A stretch of 64,000 nt of DNA from Balneolaceae bacterium (GTDB taxonomy: Bacteria; Bacteroidota; Rhodothermia; Balneolales; Balneolaceae), in contig REDA01000039.1 of NCBI GenBank assembly GCA_007693745.1, forward strand, positions 1 through 64,000. Direction: 5' to 3'. Below, one piece after another: positions 44,598 to 53,933 of this stretch. Position numbers and translations under genes: made by a program. The stretch's first letter is position 1, and each line of letters begins with the position of its first letter. Under the pieces are notes generated by a model. That model made no database searches. It was not told where the DNA came from and saw only the letters and a program-made list of their open reading frames with translations.

Positions 44598-44926
44598 CGT
44601 TTTTACTCCTGTCTTATTTTGGAATTCAATTTAACACCACAATATACATTTTAAAATAACAACAGGCTATTAAGAGAGTGTTAGTAATCGTATGGAAGCG
44701 CTTCGAATTTCAAAGGACTGAGATCCTGCCATTCATTTTTCCAACTCTCTTCCGCGTCGTCAAACGTATCGCTATTTTGTCTCAAAATTACTCAAATCAA
44801 GCGGCCATACATACTCTTCCAAGAACGATTCCACCCTTCTCATTCCAACAAATCAACATCTTCAGATGAAAGAAAAGATTTTGTTATCTTGAAGCAACTT
44901 TAAAAACACACTTTTATTTGAGTAAA
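44598..44926. other. divergent intergenic region, aldolase and dusB
   Basis: About 330 bases that should hold the promoters of two divergent genes. TTGTTATCTTG at 44881-44891 is near the dusB start. A 63-codon plus-strand frame (44678-44869) has no homology and no ribosome site and was not called. Confidence 0.5.
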
Positions 44927-45928
44927 ATGAAGTACCAGAGCAATTTAACATCGTTTTTTTCTCAGGAAAAACCTCTTCTTTTGGCACCTATGGAGGATGT
45001 TACCGACTCCCCTTTCAGGCAGATCTGCCGAAAAAAAGGTGCAGCGATGGTATTTACTGAATTTATCAGTTCAGAGGCACTGATCAGAGACGCAGATATT
45101 GCCCTGCACAAAATGAACTTCGATGAGAGTGAGAGGCCTTTCGGAATACAGATATTTGGCGGACGTGAAGAAGCTATGGAGGGAGCTGCAAAAGTAGCCC
45201 GGGCAAACAACCCGGATCTGATCGATATTAACTTCGGATGCCCGGTGTACAAAATTGTAAAAAAAGGGGCCGGATCTGCCTGTCTTCGGGATCTCGGTCT
45301 CATGGAGCGCATGGCAGGAACCGTGGTGGACGCTGCAGGTGATCTTCCGGTTACTGTCAAAACCCGTTTGGGCTGGGACGATGATTCCATACGTATTCAG
45401 GAAGTTGCGCTCATGCTTCAGAGCGTGGGCATCAAGGCACTCACCGTCCACGCACGAACCCGTTCACAAAAATATACAGGCAACGCCCGCTGGGAATGGC
45501 TCAAAAAACTGAAAAACACACCCGGGCTTGAGATTCCTGTTATTGGAAACGGCGATGTGACCTCACCGCAACTGGCTGCCAAAATGTTTGATGAAACCGG
45601 TGTGGACGGAGTGATGATCGGGCGCGGAGCGATCGGAAATCCCTGGATTTTTGAACAGACACGTCACTATCTGGAGTGCGGCGAACTTCTGCCGGAACCA
45701 TCTCTTGCAGAACGCCTGGAACTGTGCGCCGAACAGCTGCGCCTGTCTGTTGCTCACCACGGAGAACGATACGGAGTGATTATTATGAAAAAACACTATG
45801 GCCAGTATCTCAAGGGTACACGGAACGGTAAAAAGCTCAGATCTGCAATTATGGAAGAAAAAGAGATGACCCCTGTACTGGATCTTCTGCTCAATTTCAA
45901 AGAAGAAGAGGTTTCCATTCCGGTTTAA
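44927..45928 (+). CDS. dusB: tRNA-dihydrouridine synthase
   Basis: A 333-residue FMN enzyme that reduces uridine to dihydrouridine in tRNA D-loops. The barrel opens with LLLAPMEDVTDSPFRQICR, the active cysteine is C105 in NFGCPVYKI, and VKTRLGWDD, VHARTRSQKYTG and VIGNGDV follow in order. The C-terminal helical domain binds tRNA. The ATG at 44927 is chosen over a TTG nine bases earlier. It stands alone. Confidence 0.93.
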   Translation: MKYQSNLTSFFSQEKPLLLAPMEDVTDSPFRQICRKKGAAMVFTEFISSEALIRDADIALHKMNFDESERPFGIQIFGGREEAMEGAAKVARANNPDLIDINFGCPVYKIVKKGAGSACLRDLGLMERMAGTVVDAAGDLPVTVKTRLGWDDDSIRIQEVALMLQSVGIKALTVHARTRSQKYTGNARWEWLKKLKNTPGLEIPVIGNGDVTSPQLAAKMFDETGVDGVMIGRGAIGNPWIFEQTRHYLECGELLPEPSLAERLELCAEQLRLSVAHHGERYGVIIMKKHYGQYLKGTRNGKKLRSAIMEEKEMTPVLDLLLNFKEEEVSIPV

Positions 45929-46014
45929 AATGGCCGAACCGGAAGTTGTTTCCCAAAAGCTGTAAAGCTGATGATGATTTGATTTGAAACTTCCTTTTGA
46001 ATACCGCGCAGACC

Positions 46015-47283
46015 TTAAACCCTGTCCGTACCCATAAATGGAATCAACACTTCAGGAATCTTCAGATCTCCTGACTCGGTCTGATAGGTTTCAAGAATAG
46101 AAGCCACTACTCTTGGAAGTGCCAGCCCCGATCCATTTAACGTGTGCAAAATTTCTGTCTTACCTTTCTCATTCCTGAAACGAAGCTGCATCCTCCTGGC
46201 CTGAAATGAACCAAAATTTGAACAGGAACTCACCTCCAGCCATCGTTTCTGTCCGGGACTCCAGACCTCCAGGTCATATTTTTTGGTTTGGGTAAAGCCC
46301 ATATCCCCGGTACACATCAAAAGGGTTCTGTAGGGCAAATCCAGTTTTTGAAGAAGTGACTCTGCATACTCACGAAGGCGCTCCAGTTCACCGTCCGACT
46401 CATCCGGATGTACAAATTTTACAAGTTCCACCTTGTCAAACTGATGCAACCGGTTCAGTCCGCGTACATCCGCACCATAACTTCCGGCTTCCCTGCGCCA
46501 GCATGGAGTGTAGGCGCAGTAGTAAACAGGCATATCTTTCATTTCGATAATCTCATCTCTGTGAAAGTTGGTCACCGGTACCTCAGCTGTCGGAATCGCA
46601 AAAAAACCATCTCCGGGTACTGTGTACATCATGTCTTCCTTATCAGGAATCTGTCCGGTACCCCTGGCAGAATCTTCGTTCACGAAATAGGGAGGCTGAA
46701 TCTCAGTAAACCCATGAAGGACCGCCTCATTCAGAAAGAAATTTATTAATGATCGCTGCAAACGGGCCAATGCACCAACGTAAAAAGGGAATCCCGCCCC
46801 AGCCACTTTGCTGCCGCGTTCAAAATCGAGCCAGTTTTTTTCGGATGCAAGTTCCCAGTGCGGCAATCTCCACTCCTGCTGTAATGGCTCCCCCCAGGCA
46901 GAAAAGACTACATTATCTTCATCTGTTTTGCCAACCGGAACAGACTCATCAGGTACATTTGGGATTTGGTACAAGAGAGTATCCCGCTCTTTTTGTATTA
47001 CATCAAGGCTCTTCTCCAGCTCTTTTATTTTCTCTTTTACCTCTCCAGTTTCCCTGATTAAATTTTGAGCTTCCTCTTTTTTCCCCTGTCCCATCAATAT
47101 TCCAATCTCCCTGGCCCGGCTGTTACTCTCAGCCCTCAGGGTTCCTATCTCAGTAACAAGCTGCCTCCAGGTCTCATCTTTTTTAATCACCTCATCTACA
47201 GCATCAGCAGTAGGCTCACCTTTGTTGAGCATTCCCTGTTTAACAATTTCCCGGTTACTCCGGATAAATGTAATATCTAACAT
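46015..47283 (-). CDS. serS: seryl-tRNA synthetase
   Basis: A 422-residue class II synthetase. The N-terminal coiled-coil arm (about 30-105) reads tRNA-Ser, with regular heptads such as NSRAREIGILMGQGKKEEA. The catalytic domain holds TAEVPVTNFHRDE, the motif-2 loop CWRREAGSYGADVRG, and motif 3 LNGSGLALPRVVASILE. It attaches serine to tRNA-Ser and tRNA-Sec. The leader upstream contains two palindromes. Confidence 0.95.
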   Translation of the reverse strand: MLDITFIRSNREIVKQGMLNKGEPTADAVDEVIKKDETWRQLVTEIGTLRAESNSRAREIGILMGQGKKEEAQNLIRETGEVKEKIKELEKSLDVIQKERDTLLYQIPNVPDESVPVGKTDEDNVVFSAWGEPLQQEWRLPHWELASEKNWLDFERGSKVAGAGFPFYVGALARLQRSLINFFLNEAVLHGFTEIQPPYFVNEDSARGTGQIPDKEDMMYTVPGDGFFAIPTAEVPVTNFHRDEIIEMKDMPVYYCAYTPCWRREAGSYGADVRGLNRLHQFDKVELVKFVHPDESDGELERLREYAESLLQKLDLPYRTLLMCTGDMGFTQTKKYDLEVWSPGQKRWLEVSSCSNFGSFQARRMQLRFRNEKGKTEILHTLNGSGLALPRVVASILETYQTESGDLKIPEVLIPFMGTDRV

Positions 47284-47304
47284 AAATCTTCTTCGTTGTT
47301 TGAA

Positions 47305-47367
47305 CCCGTCCGGTTACCGGACGGGACAGCCCTTCGGTTTGATTTTTCCCAGCCTGCCAGCTGGCAG
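47305..47367 (-). repeat. two GC-rich palindromes in the serS leader
   Basis: CCCGTCCGG-TTA-CCGGACGGG (47305-47325) is a perfect 9-bp hairpin 22-42 bases before the serS start. CTGCCAGCTGGCAG (47354-47367) is a perfect 14-base palindrome further upstream. They stand out in otherwise AT-rich sequence. They could be a leader RNA structure or copies of a small dispersed repeat. No run of T follows either in the serS direction, so simple termination is not indicated. Confidence 0.5.
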
Positions 47368-47529
47368 ACCCGCCCGCTTTCACACGGAACGACACCAGAT
47401 CTGTACAGTAAAACCAGTACGAAGATCTTAATTGAAAGGTAAGATACAAGGAGTATGATTCCCTTTACAAAATTTTAATGTGCTCATACTTTAAAAGTAA
47501 AACAATTCTTGCAATAGCAACTATTTGAC

Positions 47530-47583
47530 ATTGTAATCCTAATTTATTTAGGGTAATTTCAGCCTGAATTACAATTATTAGGT
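47530..47583 (+). promoter_or_regulatory. possible Lrp/AsnC operator upstream of its own gene
   Basis: ATTGTAAT (47530-47537) and ATTACAAT (47568-47575) are perfect inverted arms. Between them CCTAA and TTAGG (47539-47553) form a second inverted pair. The array ends about 15 bases before the Lrp gene, and spacing of AT-rich half-sites is usual for Lrp sites. Autoregulation is inferred. Confidence 0.35.
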
Positions 47584-47597
47584 TTACTGAGGTAATA

Positions 47598-48074
47598 ATG
47601 ACGCATCAGATTGATGAAATTGATTTAAAAATTCTAAACCATCTGCAAAATGACGGTCGGGCTCAAAGAAATACAATCGCAGAAATTGTACATCTGTCCG
47701 TGCCCTCTGTTTCGGAAAGGATGCGTAAACTTGAAGAAAAGGGTTTAATCTCAGGCTATAATGCCATACTGGATGCCCGTAAGTTTAATATTGATATCAC
47801 AGCGTTCATTTTTGTGGAAGTAGATGGCTCTGAACGATATCCGGGATTTGTCGAGAAGGTAACGACCCATCCGGAGGTTCTTGAATGTCACTCAATTACT
47901 GGTGACGGTTCGCACATTCTTAAAGTCAGAACCAGGAATACCGAATCTCTCGAGAAGTTTCTTTCCCTGATTCAAACCTGGGACGGAGTTAACCGCACCC
48001 GGTCAAATATTGTGCTCTCTACTTTTAAGGAAACCCGGATGCTTTCCATCAATCATGCCGTCGAATTCAAATAA
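47598..48074 (+). CDS. Lrp/AsnC-family transcriptional regulator
   Basis: A 158-residue protein. The N-terminal helix-turn-helix has IDEIDLKILNHLQNDGRAQR and SVPSVSERMRKLEEKGLISGY. The C-terminal RAM (ACT-like) domain binds effectors such as amino acids, with LECHSITGDGSHILKVR. It is the second of two Lrp-type regulators in this window. It diverges from serS. The effector is unknown. Confidence 0.93.
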   Translation: MTHQIDEIDLKILNHLQNDGRAQRNTIAEIVHLSVPSVSERMRKLEEKGLISGYNAILDARKFNIDITAFIFVEVDGSERYPGFVEKVTTHPEVLECHSITGDGSHILKVRTRNTESLEKFLSLIQTWDGVNRTRSNIVLSTFKETRMLSINHAVEFK

Positions 48075-48108
48075 ATAGCTGACTGACTCCTTGCGGCATT
48101 TAAGCTTC

Positions 48109-49584
48109 ATGCTCATTTTTTTTATCGGAAGCCTTTTCTTTACTGAAACAGGGCACAGCGAAAGTTCTGTTTTTGGCGGAAACAAAATTGCTGTTTCTTT
48201 AAGCAGCGATTCCGTACCGCCTACATCCCATCAGATAAATCTCTTACAGAAATCGGGGATAAGCCTGATAGAACTTTCGGATCCCCGGCAAATTACCTTT
48301 TTCAGTGTTGATTTTAAATTCATCGCCGGGCCCTTCAGGAATTTTATTCTTCCGGAAGAACTATTGAATTCCTCTTCCCAGCTTATAACAACTGCAGTTG
48401 ACCATTTTCAGGAATTTGAAGTGCGGGCACCCGGAAGAATCATCGCTTACAACCTGTTTCACTATCCCTACGACGCCAGACCCTCCTTTTTTAGTGTGAG
48501 CGGTCCGATTGCAGATTCCATTCGCTCAGAAACAGATCTCCCGATTTTCTACAGATCTTATATGAGTTCCATCCCTGAGGAAGATCATTCTTTTGATTTT
48601 ATCTCCCTGAGATACCCATCCCGGCTAAACTCATTGTCAGATCCGAATATCATTTATCATTTTTACCCGGATTCAGATCATCCGCGCAGCTTATCTTCTC
48701 TGGAATTACTTCTGAACGAAATGGTTAGACTGGATGATAGTCTCATCCTTCTCCCCGATGAATGGTTGTTTCACATACTTGAGATTCTGCCCGATTTCCA
48801 TTACATCCTTGCAGCACACACACGTGGAAAGGATGTGGAGATGATCTATCCCCATCTTCAGCAACAGATTGAGCTTAATATTAATTTTGTCCTGACATTT
48901 ACAGTTCTTTTATGGGCTTTTCTTGCCTTGCTCTTCAAATTCCGACCCTTTTTTGTTGAACTCTTTTCAAGATATTTTTTCAATCACTCCTTTTTGATCA
49001 GTGACCTGGTTGAAAGCAGGTTGCGTAACAGATCGGAGTCTGGCATTATGTTACTCCTGCACTGCATGATAAGCGGGATCTTTTTTTATACTGCATCATC
49101 ACTCTATTTCAGTGACATCAGTTTTGATATGCTATCCTATCATGCTCCGTTCCTGTTTCCGGATGGGTATCAGCAGCTTGTGATTTTTATGACCGGAATC
49201 CTTTTTGCCACTCTTTTTCATGCACTTTCTATCACCTGGCTTGCTCTTTTTAACAAAGAGTTGAGAAAACTCCCATTTCTTCTAAACATCTATGCCTGGC
49301 CTTTTCTGCTGAACCTTTTTCCCTTTACACTGATTGTCTTCCTGACACAGACCGATCGATCCGGAATGTTGTCGGCTGCAGCATTGATTCTGTTTTTCAC
49401 TCTTTTCATTGTCGCTTTCATTGTTGCAGCCTATCAGGGTGGAAAGCAACTTTCCAAATACAGAATCTTGAATGTTATGATTACTGCGGGACTCTTCTGC
49501 GGCACCGTAATTTATCTGCTGTATTTGCTCTTCACATCAGATCTGATCATGGAGCCTCTGAGGCTCGCTTTATGGGTATCGTAA
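48109..49584 (+). CDS. unknown membrane protein with long periplasmic N-terminal domain
   Basis: I do not recognise this family. About 491 residues from the ATG at 48109 (a TTG at 48091 would add six). It has a signal-like N-terminus MLIFFIGSLFFTETG, a soluble region up to about residue 260 without a clear motif but with many aromatic and Asp/Ser residues, then about seven transmembrane helices from INFVLTFTVLLWAFLALLF onward. Topology suggests a periplasmic sensor- or ligand-binding domain attached to a membrane domain. It follows the Lrp regulator by 34 bases and may be cotranscribed with it. Confidence 0.65.
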   Translation: MLIFFIGSLFFTETGHSESSVFGGNKIAVSLSSDSVPPTSHQINLLQKSGISLIELSDPRQITFFSVDFKFIAGPFRNFILPEELLNSSSQLITTAVDHFQEFEVRAPGRIIAYNLFHYPYDARPSFFSVSGPIADSIRSETDLPIFYRSYMSSIPEEDHSFDFISLRYPSRLNSLSDPNIIYHFYPDSDHPRSLSSLELLLNEMVRLDDSLILLPDEWLFHILEILPDFHYILAAHTRGKDVEMIYPHLQQQIELNINFVLTFTVLLWAFLALLFKFRPFFVELFSRYFFNHSFLISDLVESRLRNRSESGIMLLLHCMISGIFFYTASSLYFSDISFDMLSYHAPFLFPDGYQQLVIFMTGILFATLFHALSITWLALFNKELRKLPFLLNIYAWPFLLNLFPFTLIVFLTQTDRSGMLSAAALILFFTLFIVAFIVAAYQGGKQLSKYRILNVMITAGLFCGTVIYLLYLLFTSDLIMEPLRLALWVS

Positions 49585-49621
49585 TTTCATATCCCATCCC
49601 AGCCGAATTACAGATAATCTT

Positions 49622-51142
49622 CTACAGAATCTGTTTTCTGAGTCTGGCAACTGGAATTTGAAGACTCTCTCTGTATTTACTCACTGTTCTTCTTGCCACA
49701 ATGTACCCCTTGTCCCGCAGCATCGACGTGAGAGCCTGATCACTGAGGGGTTTGCTTTTATCTTCACCATCAATTACCTCCTGCAGATATTTTTTCACTT
49801 CCCTGCTTGAAACATCTTCACCGCTTTCCGTTTCCAGCCCTTCACTAAAAAAATACTTCAGCTCAAATACACCGAATGGTGTCTGCACATATTTACCGTT
49901 AACCACTCGCGATATTGTGGAAATATCCATACTGACTCTTTCAGCAATATCCTTGAGAATCATAGGTTTTAATCCTTCACCATATTTGAAAAACTCCTCC
50001 TGCATTGCAACGATCGACTTCATGGTTGCAAGAAGTGTGTTTTGCCGCTGCCGAATGGAGTCGATAAACCACTGTGCAGACTCAACTTTCTCTTTAATAA
50101 ATTTCTTCGCCTGATTCTGTTCCGAGTTTTTGCTCTCTCCCTTCAGATTTTCCCATATCAATTTATAATCAGACGAAATACGAAGCGGAGGCACATTCCG
50201 GTGGTTCAGATGAATTATAAATTCCCCGCTTCCTTTTTTCTCTTCAGTTTCAGGTTCAAACCATACTTCAAAATCGGGTTCTATGTACTGTTGATTTTGT
50301 TCATCCTGATTATCCACTGCCCCCGGGCGCGGATCGAGTCCGCGAATTAGTTCAAATACTTTTTTCAGAACTTCATCGTCAACATTCAGCCTGTTTTTCA
50401 GTTTTTCAAAATGCTTTTTCTCAAATGCTTCCCATTCCGTCTCCAAAACGCGAACGGCCATTCTCCTGATGAAGGTATCCTCATCCAGCAGTTTAGCCTG
50501 TGAGAGGAGGCAGTCACGAAGATCCGTTGAAGCGACACCAACCGGTTCCAGCATCTGAATCTGTCGCCTAACCTTGTGAACCAAATCCACATCAACCAGC
50601 CTTCCATGGTTAAAGGCAATATTGTCAACCACAGCATCGGGATCTCTCCGGAAGTAACCATCCCCATCAAGTGAACCCAGTATCTGATCTGCAATCAGCT
50701 TTTCATCATCATCCAATTCGAGCAGGCTTACCTGTTTTTCAAGCTCTTCAAGCAGGGTTTCATGATACGGATCCGGCAGATCCTTCCACTCTTCATTTTG
50801 TGAGTTGTAGGAAGGCGAATAATTCTCACCATCATACTCTGTATTTTGGGCGAAAGAATCCCAGTCGATCTCGCTATTCTCATCTACAGGATCAGGATTT
50901 CCCTCCTCATCTTCAGGCTTCTCACTCTGAATAGTATCCCACTCCGTTTCAATCTCCTCAATGATATCATCCGAATCCGGAGTGGCTTCTTCAAGCACAG
51001 GATTCATTTCCAGTTCCTGCTTTACCCGTTGCTCGAGTGCCATGGTTGGCAGCTGCAGCATCTTCACAAACTGTATCTGCTGGGGTGACAGTTTCTGCTG
51101 AAGACTCTGCTTCTGTGTTAATTTCTGACCTGATTTGAGCAT
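49622..51142 (-). CDS. rpoN: RNA polymerase sigma-54 factor
   Basis: A 506-residue sigma factor for -24/-12 promoters. Region I is glutamine-rich (QKLTQKQSLQQKLSPQQIQF). An acidic region II (about 50-120) follows. The core-binding and HTH regions include DISTISRVVNGKYVQTPFGV, and the RpoN box ARRTVSKYRESLQIP is near the C-terminus. It needs an AAA+ activator, none of which is encoded here. Its start directly follows the DUF3109 stop. Confidence 0.95.
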   Translation of the reverse strand: MLKSGQKLTQKQSLQQKLSPQQIQFVKMLQLPTMALEQRVKQELEMNPVLEEATPDSDDIIEEIETEWDTIQSEKPEDEEGNPDPVDENSEIDWDSFAQNTEYDGENYSPSYNSQNEEWKDLPDPYHETLLEELEKQVSLLELDDDEKLIADQILGSLDGDGYFRRDPDAVVDNIAFNHGRLVDVDLVHKVRRQIQMLEPVGVASTDLRDCLLSQAKLLDEDTFIRRMAVRVLETEWEAFEKKHFEKLKNRLNVDDEVLKKVFELIRGLDPRPGAVDNQDEQNQQYIEPDFEVWFEPETEEKKGSGEFIIHLNHRNVPPLRISSDYKLIWENLKGESKNSEQNQAKKFIKEKVESAQWFIDSIRQRQNTLLATMKSIVAMQEEFFKYGEGLKPMILKDIAERVSMDISTISRVVNGKYVQTPFGVFELKYFFSEGLETESGEDVSSREVKKYLQEVIDGEDKSKPLSDQALTSMLRDKGYIVARRTVSKYRESLQIPVARLRKQIL

Positions 51143-51727
51143 CTACTCTATTACTTCGTTTCTGAATGATTCACATCTCAATAAAAATGACTCATACCAC
51201 TCCTCACCGTATCTGCGAACCAGAGCTGCCCGAAGGAAATCAGACAACCAGATTCCTTCCTTTTCTCCCCTTTCACAACCCGCAGAACACAAACTTGGGA
51301 TATATTCAAAATTTGCGTAATCAAATCCTGCAATGTGTTTTAAACGTACCGGATAAAGATGGCAACTCACAGGTTTTTCCCAGTCAAACCGCCCCTCATA
51401 AAATGCTTTCTGAATGGCACAGACAGCAGCACCATTTTCATCTCTTAAAACGAAGATGCATTCCCCTGATGCTATACAGGTGATCTCATATCCGGATGTT
51501 GAGTCACCCTGAATGATCCCTCCTTTTGCAGCAGCTTCCACAGCTTCCGGATTCAGACTCTCTTTGAGCTGATGAAAAGCCTTTCTGAGCACCGGTATTT
51601 CGGCAGAGGATACCGGCGCTCCTGCATCCCCCACAACACAGCACGCACCTTTACACCTGGTAATATCACAGGCAAATTTTGCCGTTGCAATGTCATCGGA
51701 AAGTATTACATCATCTACTCGAATCAT
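51143..51727 (-). CDS. DUF3109 family cysteine-rich protein
   Basis: A 194-residue protein of a family found mainly in Bacteroidota. It has a cysteine pattern resembling the YkgJ zinc/iron-binding family: CDITRCKGACCVVGDAG near residue 20, then ITCIASGECIF, CAIQKA, CHLYP and SLCSAGCERG. Many cysteines in these blocks suggest a bound metal or Fe-S cluster. Its function is unknown. It ends one base before the rpoN start. Confidence 0.85.
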   Translation of the reverse strand: MIRVDDVILSDDIATAKFACDITRCKGACCVVGDAGAPVSSAEIPVLRKAFHQLKESLNPEAVEAAAKGGIIQGDSTSGYEITCIASGECIFVLRDENGAAVCAIQKAFYEGRFDWEKPVSCHLYPVRLKHIAGFDYANFEYIPSLCSAGCERGEKEGIWLSDFLRAALVRRYGEEWYESFLLRCESFRNEVIE

Positions 51728-51829
51728 ATCTAAAAATAATAGTTAATCCGTCAATTGGAAAAGCAGATTAAAATTATTCTCAAACACACTTTTTCCGGTT
51801 AAAATTGATTCATTACTGCCCCGGAAACA

Positions 51830-52960
51830 TCAGTGAAGGTGAAAGATTTTTCCCGCTCTCTGTTTCAGGGCACCTCTCAGCTCCAGCTCCAGTAAGCTTG
51901 CGTGTAGCTCCTGAACCTGAATTCCCATATTCTCACTTAATTTATCAATATGAAGTTCACCCTTTTCAAGTATCTCACAAATTTTCGTTTCTGTGGCGTT
52001 AAGTTCCATACCCTTCCACTTTTTTAAACTTCCCGATTTACTTTCAGAACGTTTTTCTCCGTTAACAGGCACCGATATTTCATCGAGTATATCCTGAAAT
52101 GATTGAATCAGTTTTCCCTGAGCTGTTTTGATGAGGTAGTTGCAACCCTCGCCTGAGAGATCGCCGAGCGGATGAGGCACCACAAAAACCTCCCGGTTTT
52201 GATCCAAAGCGTATCTGGCAGTGATCATACTGCCCCCCTTGATTTTAGACTCTATTACGATTACTCCGTGACTCATGCCGCTGACGATACGGTTCCTTCC
52301 CGGAAAGTTCACCGCGACAGGTTTGGTTCCCGGCAGGTATTCTGTGATAACTGCCCCGCCTTTATCAATGATCGCTTTTACAAGAGATTTATTCCGTGCA
52401 GGATAGATTACATCAATTCCCGATCCCAGTACTGCCACGGTTCTGCCCCCATTATTCAGAGTAGTCTGATGAGCTATGGTATCCACTCCATAGGCCAATC
52501 CGCTGTTGACCATAAGGCCGGATGATACAATCCTGGCAGACCACTTTTCGGCCTGTTCTTTTCCATATCTACCCGGATTACGGGTTCCAATCACCGCGAG
52601 TCCATCATTCGAAAGTGTCTCTTTTTCTCCCAGTACCCAAAGGAGTACCGGCGGATCAAAAATATGCCTGAGCAGTTCCGGATAATGGGGATCGTCAAAC
52701 GCAATAAGATCGGCGCCGGCTCTCTCTGTCATCCCGATGATTTCATCAACATCATCCCAGCCATCAAAACTGGAAATATTATTCGCTGAGCTCACACCGA
52801 TACCATCTATACTGAGCAAGCGATTTACCGGAATAGAAAAAATATCATCCGCCGTCCGTACACGGGTTTTTTCAAGCAGCACCCGAATTCTTCTGGGGCC
52901 CAGATCGTGCACCTTTAAAAGTCCGATCAGTCCTCTATAATGTCTCTTTCTCTCCGACAT
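51830..52960 (-). CDS. dprA: DNA-processing protein DprA
   Basis: About 376 residues. It loads RecA on incoming single-stranded DNA during natural transformation. An N-terminal helix-hairpin-helix (about 25-65) is followed by the Rossmann-like core with LAVIGTRNPGRYG, VNSGLAYGVDTIAH and the glycine-rich GGRTVAVLGSGIDVIYPARN, then FPGRNRIVSGMSHGVIVIE. A winged-helix end follows. The ATG at 52960 is chosen over a GTG at 52972. It overlaps the upstream obgE by 26 bases. Confidence 0.93.
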   Translation of the reverse strand: MSERKRHYRGLIGLLKVHDLGPRRIRVLLEKTRVRTADDIFSIPVNRLLSIDGIGVSSANNISSFDGWDDVDEIIGMTERAGADLIAFDDPHYPELLRHIFDPPVLLWVLGEKETLSNDGLAVIGTRNPGRYGKEQAEKWSARIVSSGLMVNSGLAYGVDTIAHQTTLNNGGRTVAVLGSGIDVIYPARNKSLVKAIIDKGGAVITEYLPGTKPVAVNFPGRNRIVSGMSHGVIVIESKIKGGSMITARYALDQNREVFVVPHPLGDLSGEGCNYLIKTAQGKLIQSFQDILDEISVPVNGEKRSESKSGSLKKWKGMELNATETKICEILEKGELHIDKLSENMGIQVQELHASLLELELRGALKQRAGKIFHLH

Positions 52961-53933
52961 CGTTAAGCTCACTCCAGATTTTTTCTTTCAGAAGTTCAAT
53001 ATTATGTCCTGTAGCCGATGAGATCAGTACCACATCTGTCTCTTTATCGAATACCGGGATCTCCTCAAGTTCATAACCCGGATAAAGATCCATTTTCGAT
53101 ATAGCGATCATCCTCGGTTTTTGAAGCAGATCCGGACGATAAGACTTCAGTTCGTGAAGCAGCGCCTGATAGTCGGATTGCAGATCTGAATCGGCAGCCA
53201 GTATAAAAAGGAGGAGATTGTTGCGTTCAATATGCCTGAGGAACTGAATCCCCAGACCTTTTCCTTCATGTGCGTCTTCAATGATTCCGGGTATATCAGC
53301 CATCACAAAACTTCTGTAATCAGAAAACGTTACTACCCCCAGATTAGGTTCGAGGGTTGTAAAAGGATAATCCGCTATTTTAGGCCTCGCTTCAGACAAA
53401 ACTGAAAGAAGCGTGCTTTTGCCGGCATTTGGAAAACCTACAAGACCTACATCAGCGATGAGTTTGAGTTCAAGTTCAACGGTCCTTTCCACACCCTCCT
53501 CCCCGGGCTGATAGTGCTGGGGAGTCTGATTGGTTGCACTTCTGAAATGCCAGTTCCCCAAACCGCCCCGTCCCCCTTCCGCTACAACAATCTCTTCTCC
53601 CTCAGCTGTAATTTCACCGAGGCGGGCTTTTGTGTCGGCATCGAATGCCACTGTCCCGAGCGGAACAGTCAGAATCTCATTTTCACCATCTTTTCCCTTT
53701 TTCCTGGAGCTGCCTCCATTCTCTCCATGGCTGGCTTTGATAAATTTTCTGTAGCGAAGATCCAGCAGGGTATTAAGTTGCGGATTCCCTCTGAGGATTA
53801 CATCCCCTCCTTTCCCGCCATCACCTCCATCCGGGCCGCCGCGGGGCACAAACTTCTCTCTGCGGAAATGTGCCATACCGCTTCCACCATTACCGGAGGT
53901 GACATAAATTTTGGCGTAATCAGCAAAACGCAT
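52935..53933 (-). CDS. obgE: GTPase ObgE/CgtA
   Basis: A 332-residue ribosome-associated GTPase that acts in late 50S assembly and stress responses. The glycine-rich Obg fold (1-155) has GNGGSGMAHFRREKFVPRGG and DGGDGGKGGDV. The GTPase domain has the P-loop GFPNAGKSTLL, switch region DIPGIIEDAHEGKGLG and ISKMD. A long C-terminal extension is lacking. Its ATG shares one base with the accD stop. Confidence 0.95.
   Translation of the reverse strand: MRFADYAKIYVTSGNGGSGMAHFRREKFVPRGGPDGGDGGKGGDVILRGNPQLNTLLDLRYRKFIKASHGENGGSSRKKGKDGENEILTVPLGTVAFDADTKARLGEITAEGEEIVVAEGGRGGLGNWHFRSATNQTPQHYQPGEEGVERTVELELKLIADVGLVGFPNAGKSTLLSVLSEARPKIADYPFTTLEPNLGVVTFSDYRSFVMADIPGIIEDAHEGKGLGIQFLRHIERNNLLLFILAADSDLQSDYQALLHELKSYRPDLLQKPRMIAISKMDLYPGYELEEIPVFDKETDVVLISSATGHNIELLKEKIWSELNDVGEKETL

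Noticed and set aside
44678-44869. 63-codon frame in the aldolase-dusB region
   Set aside because: No homology, no ribosome site, and composition unlike the nearby genes.
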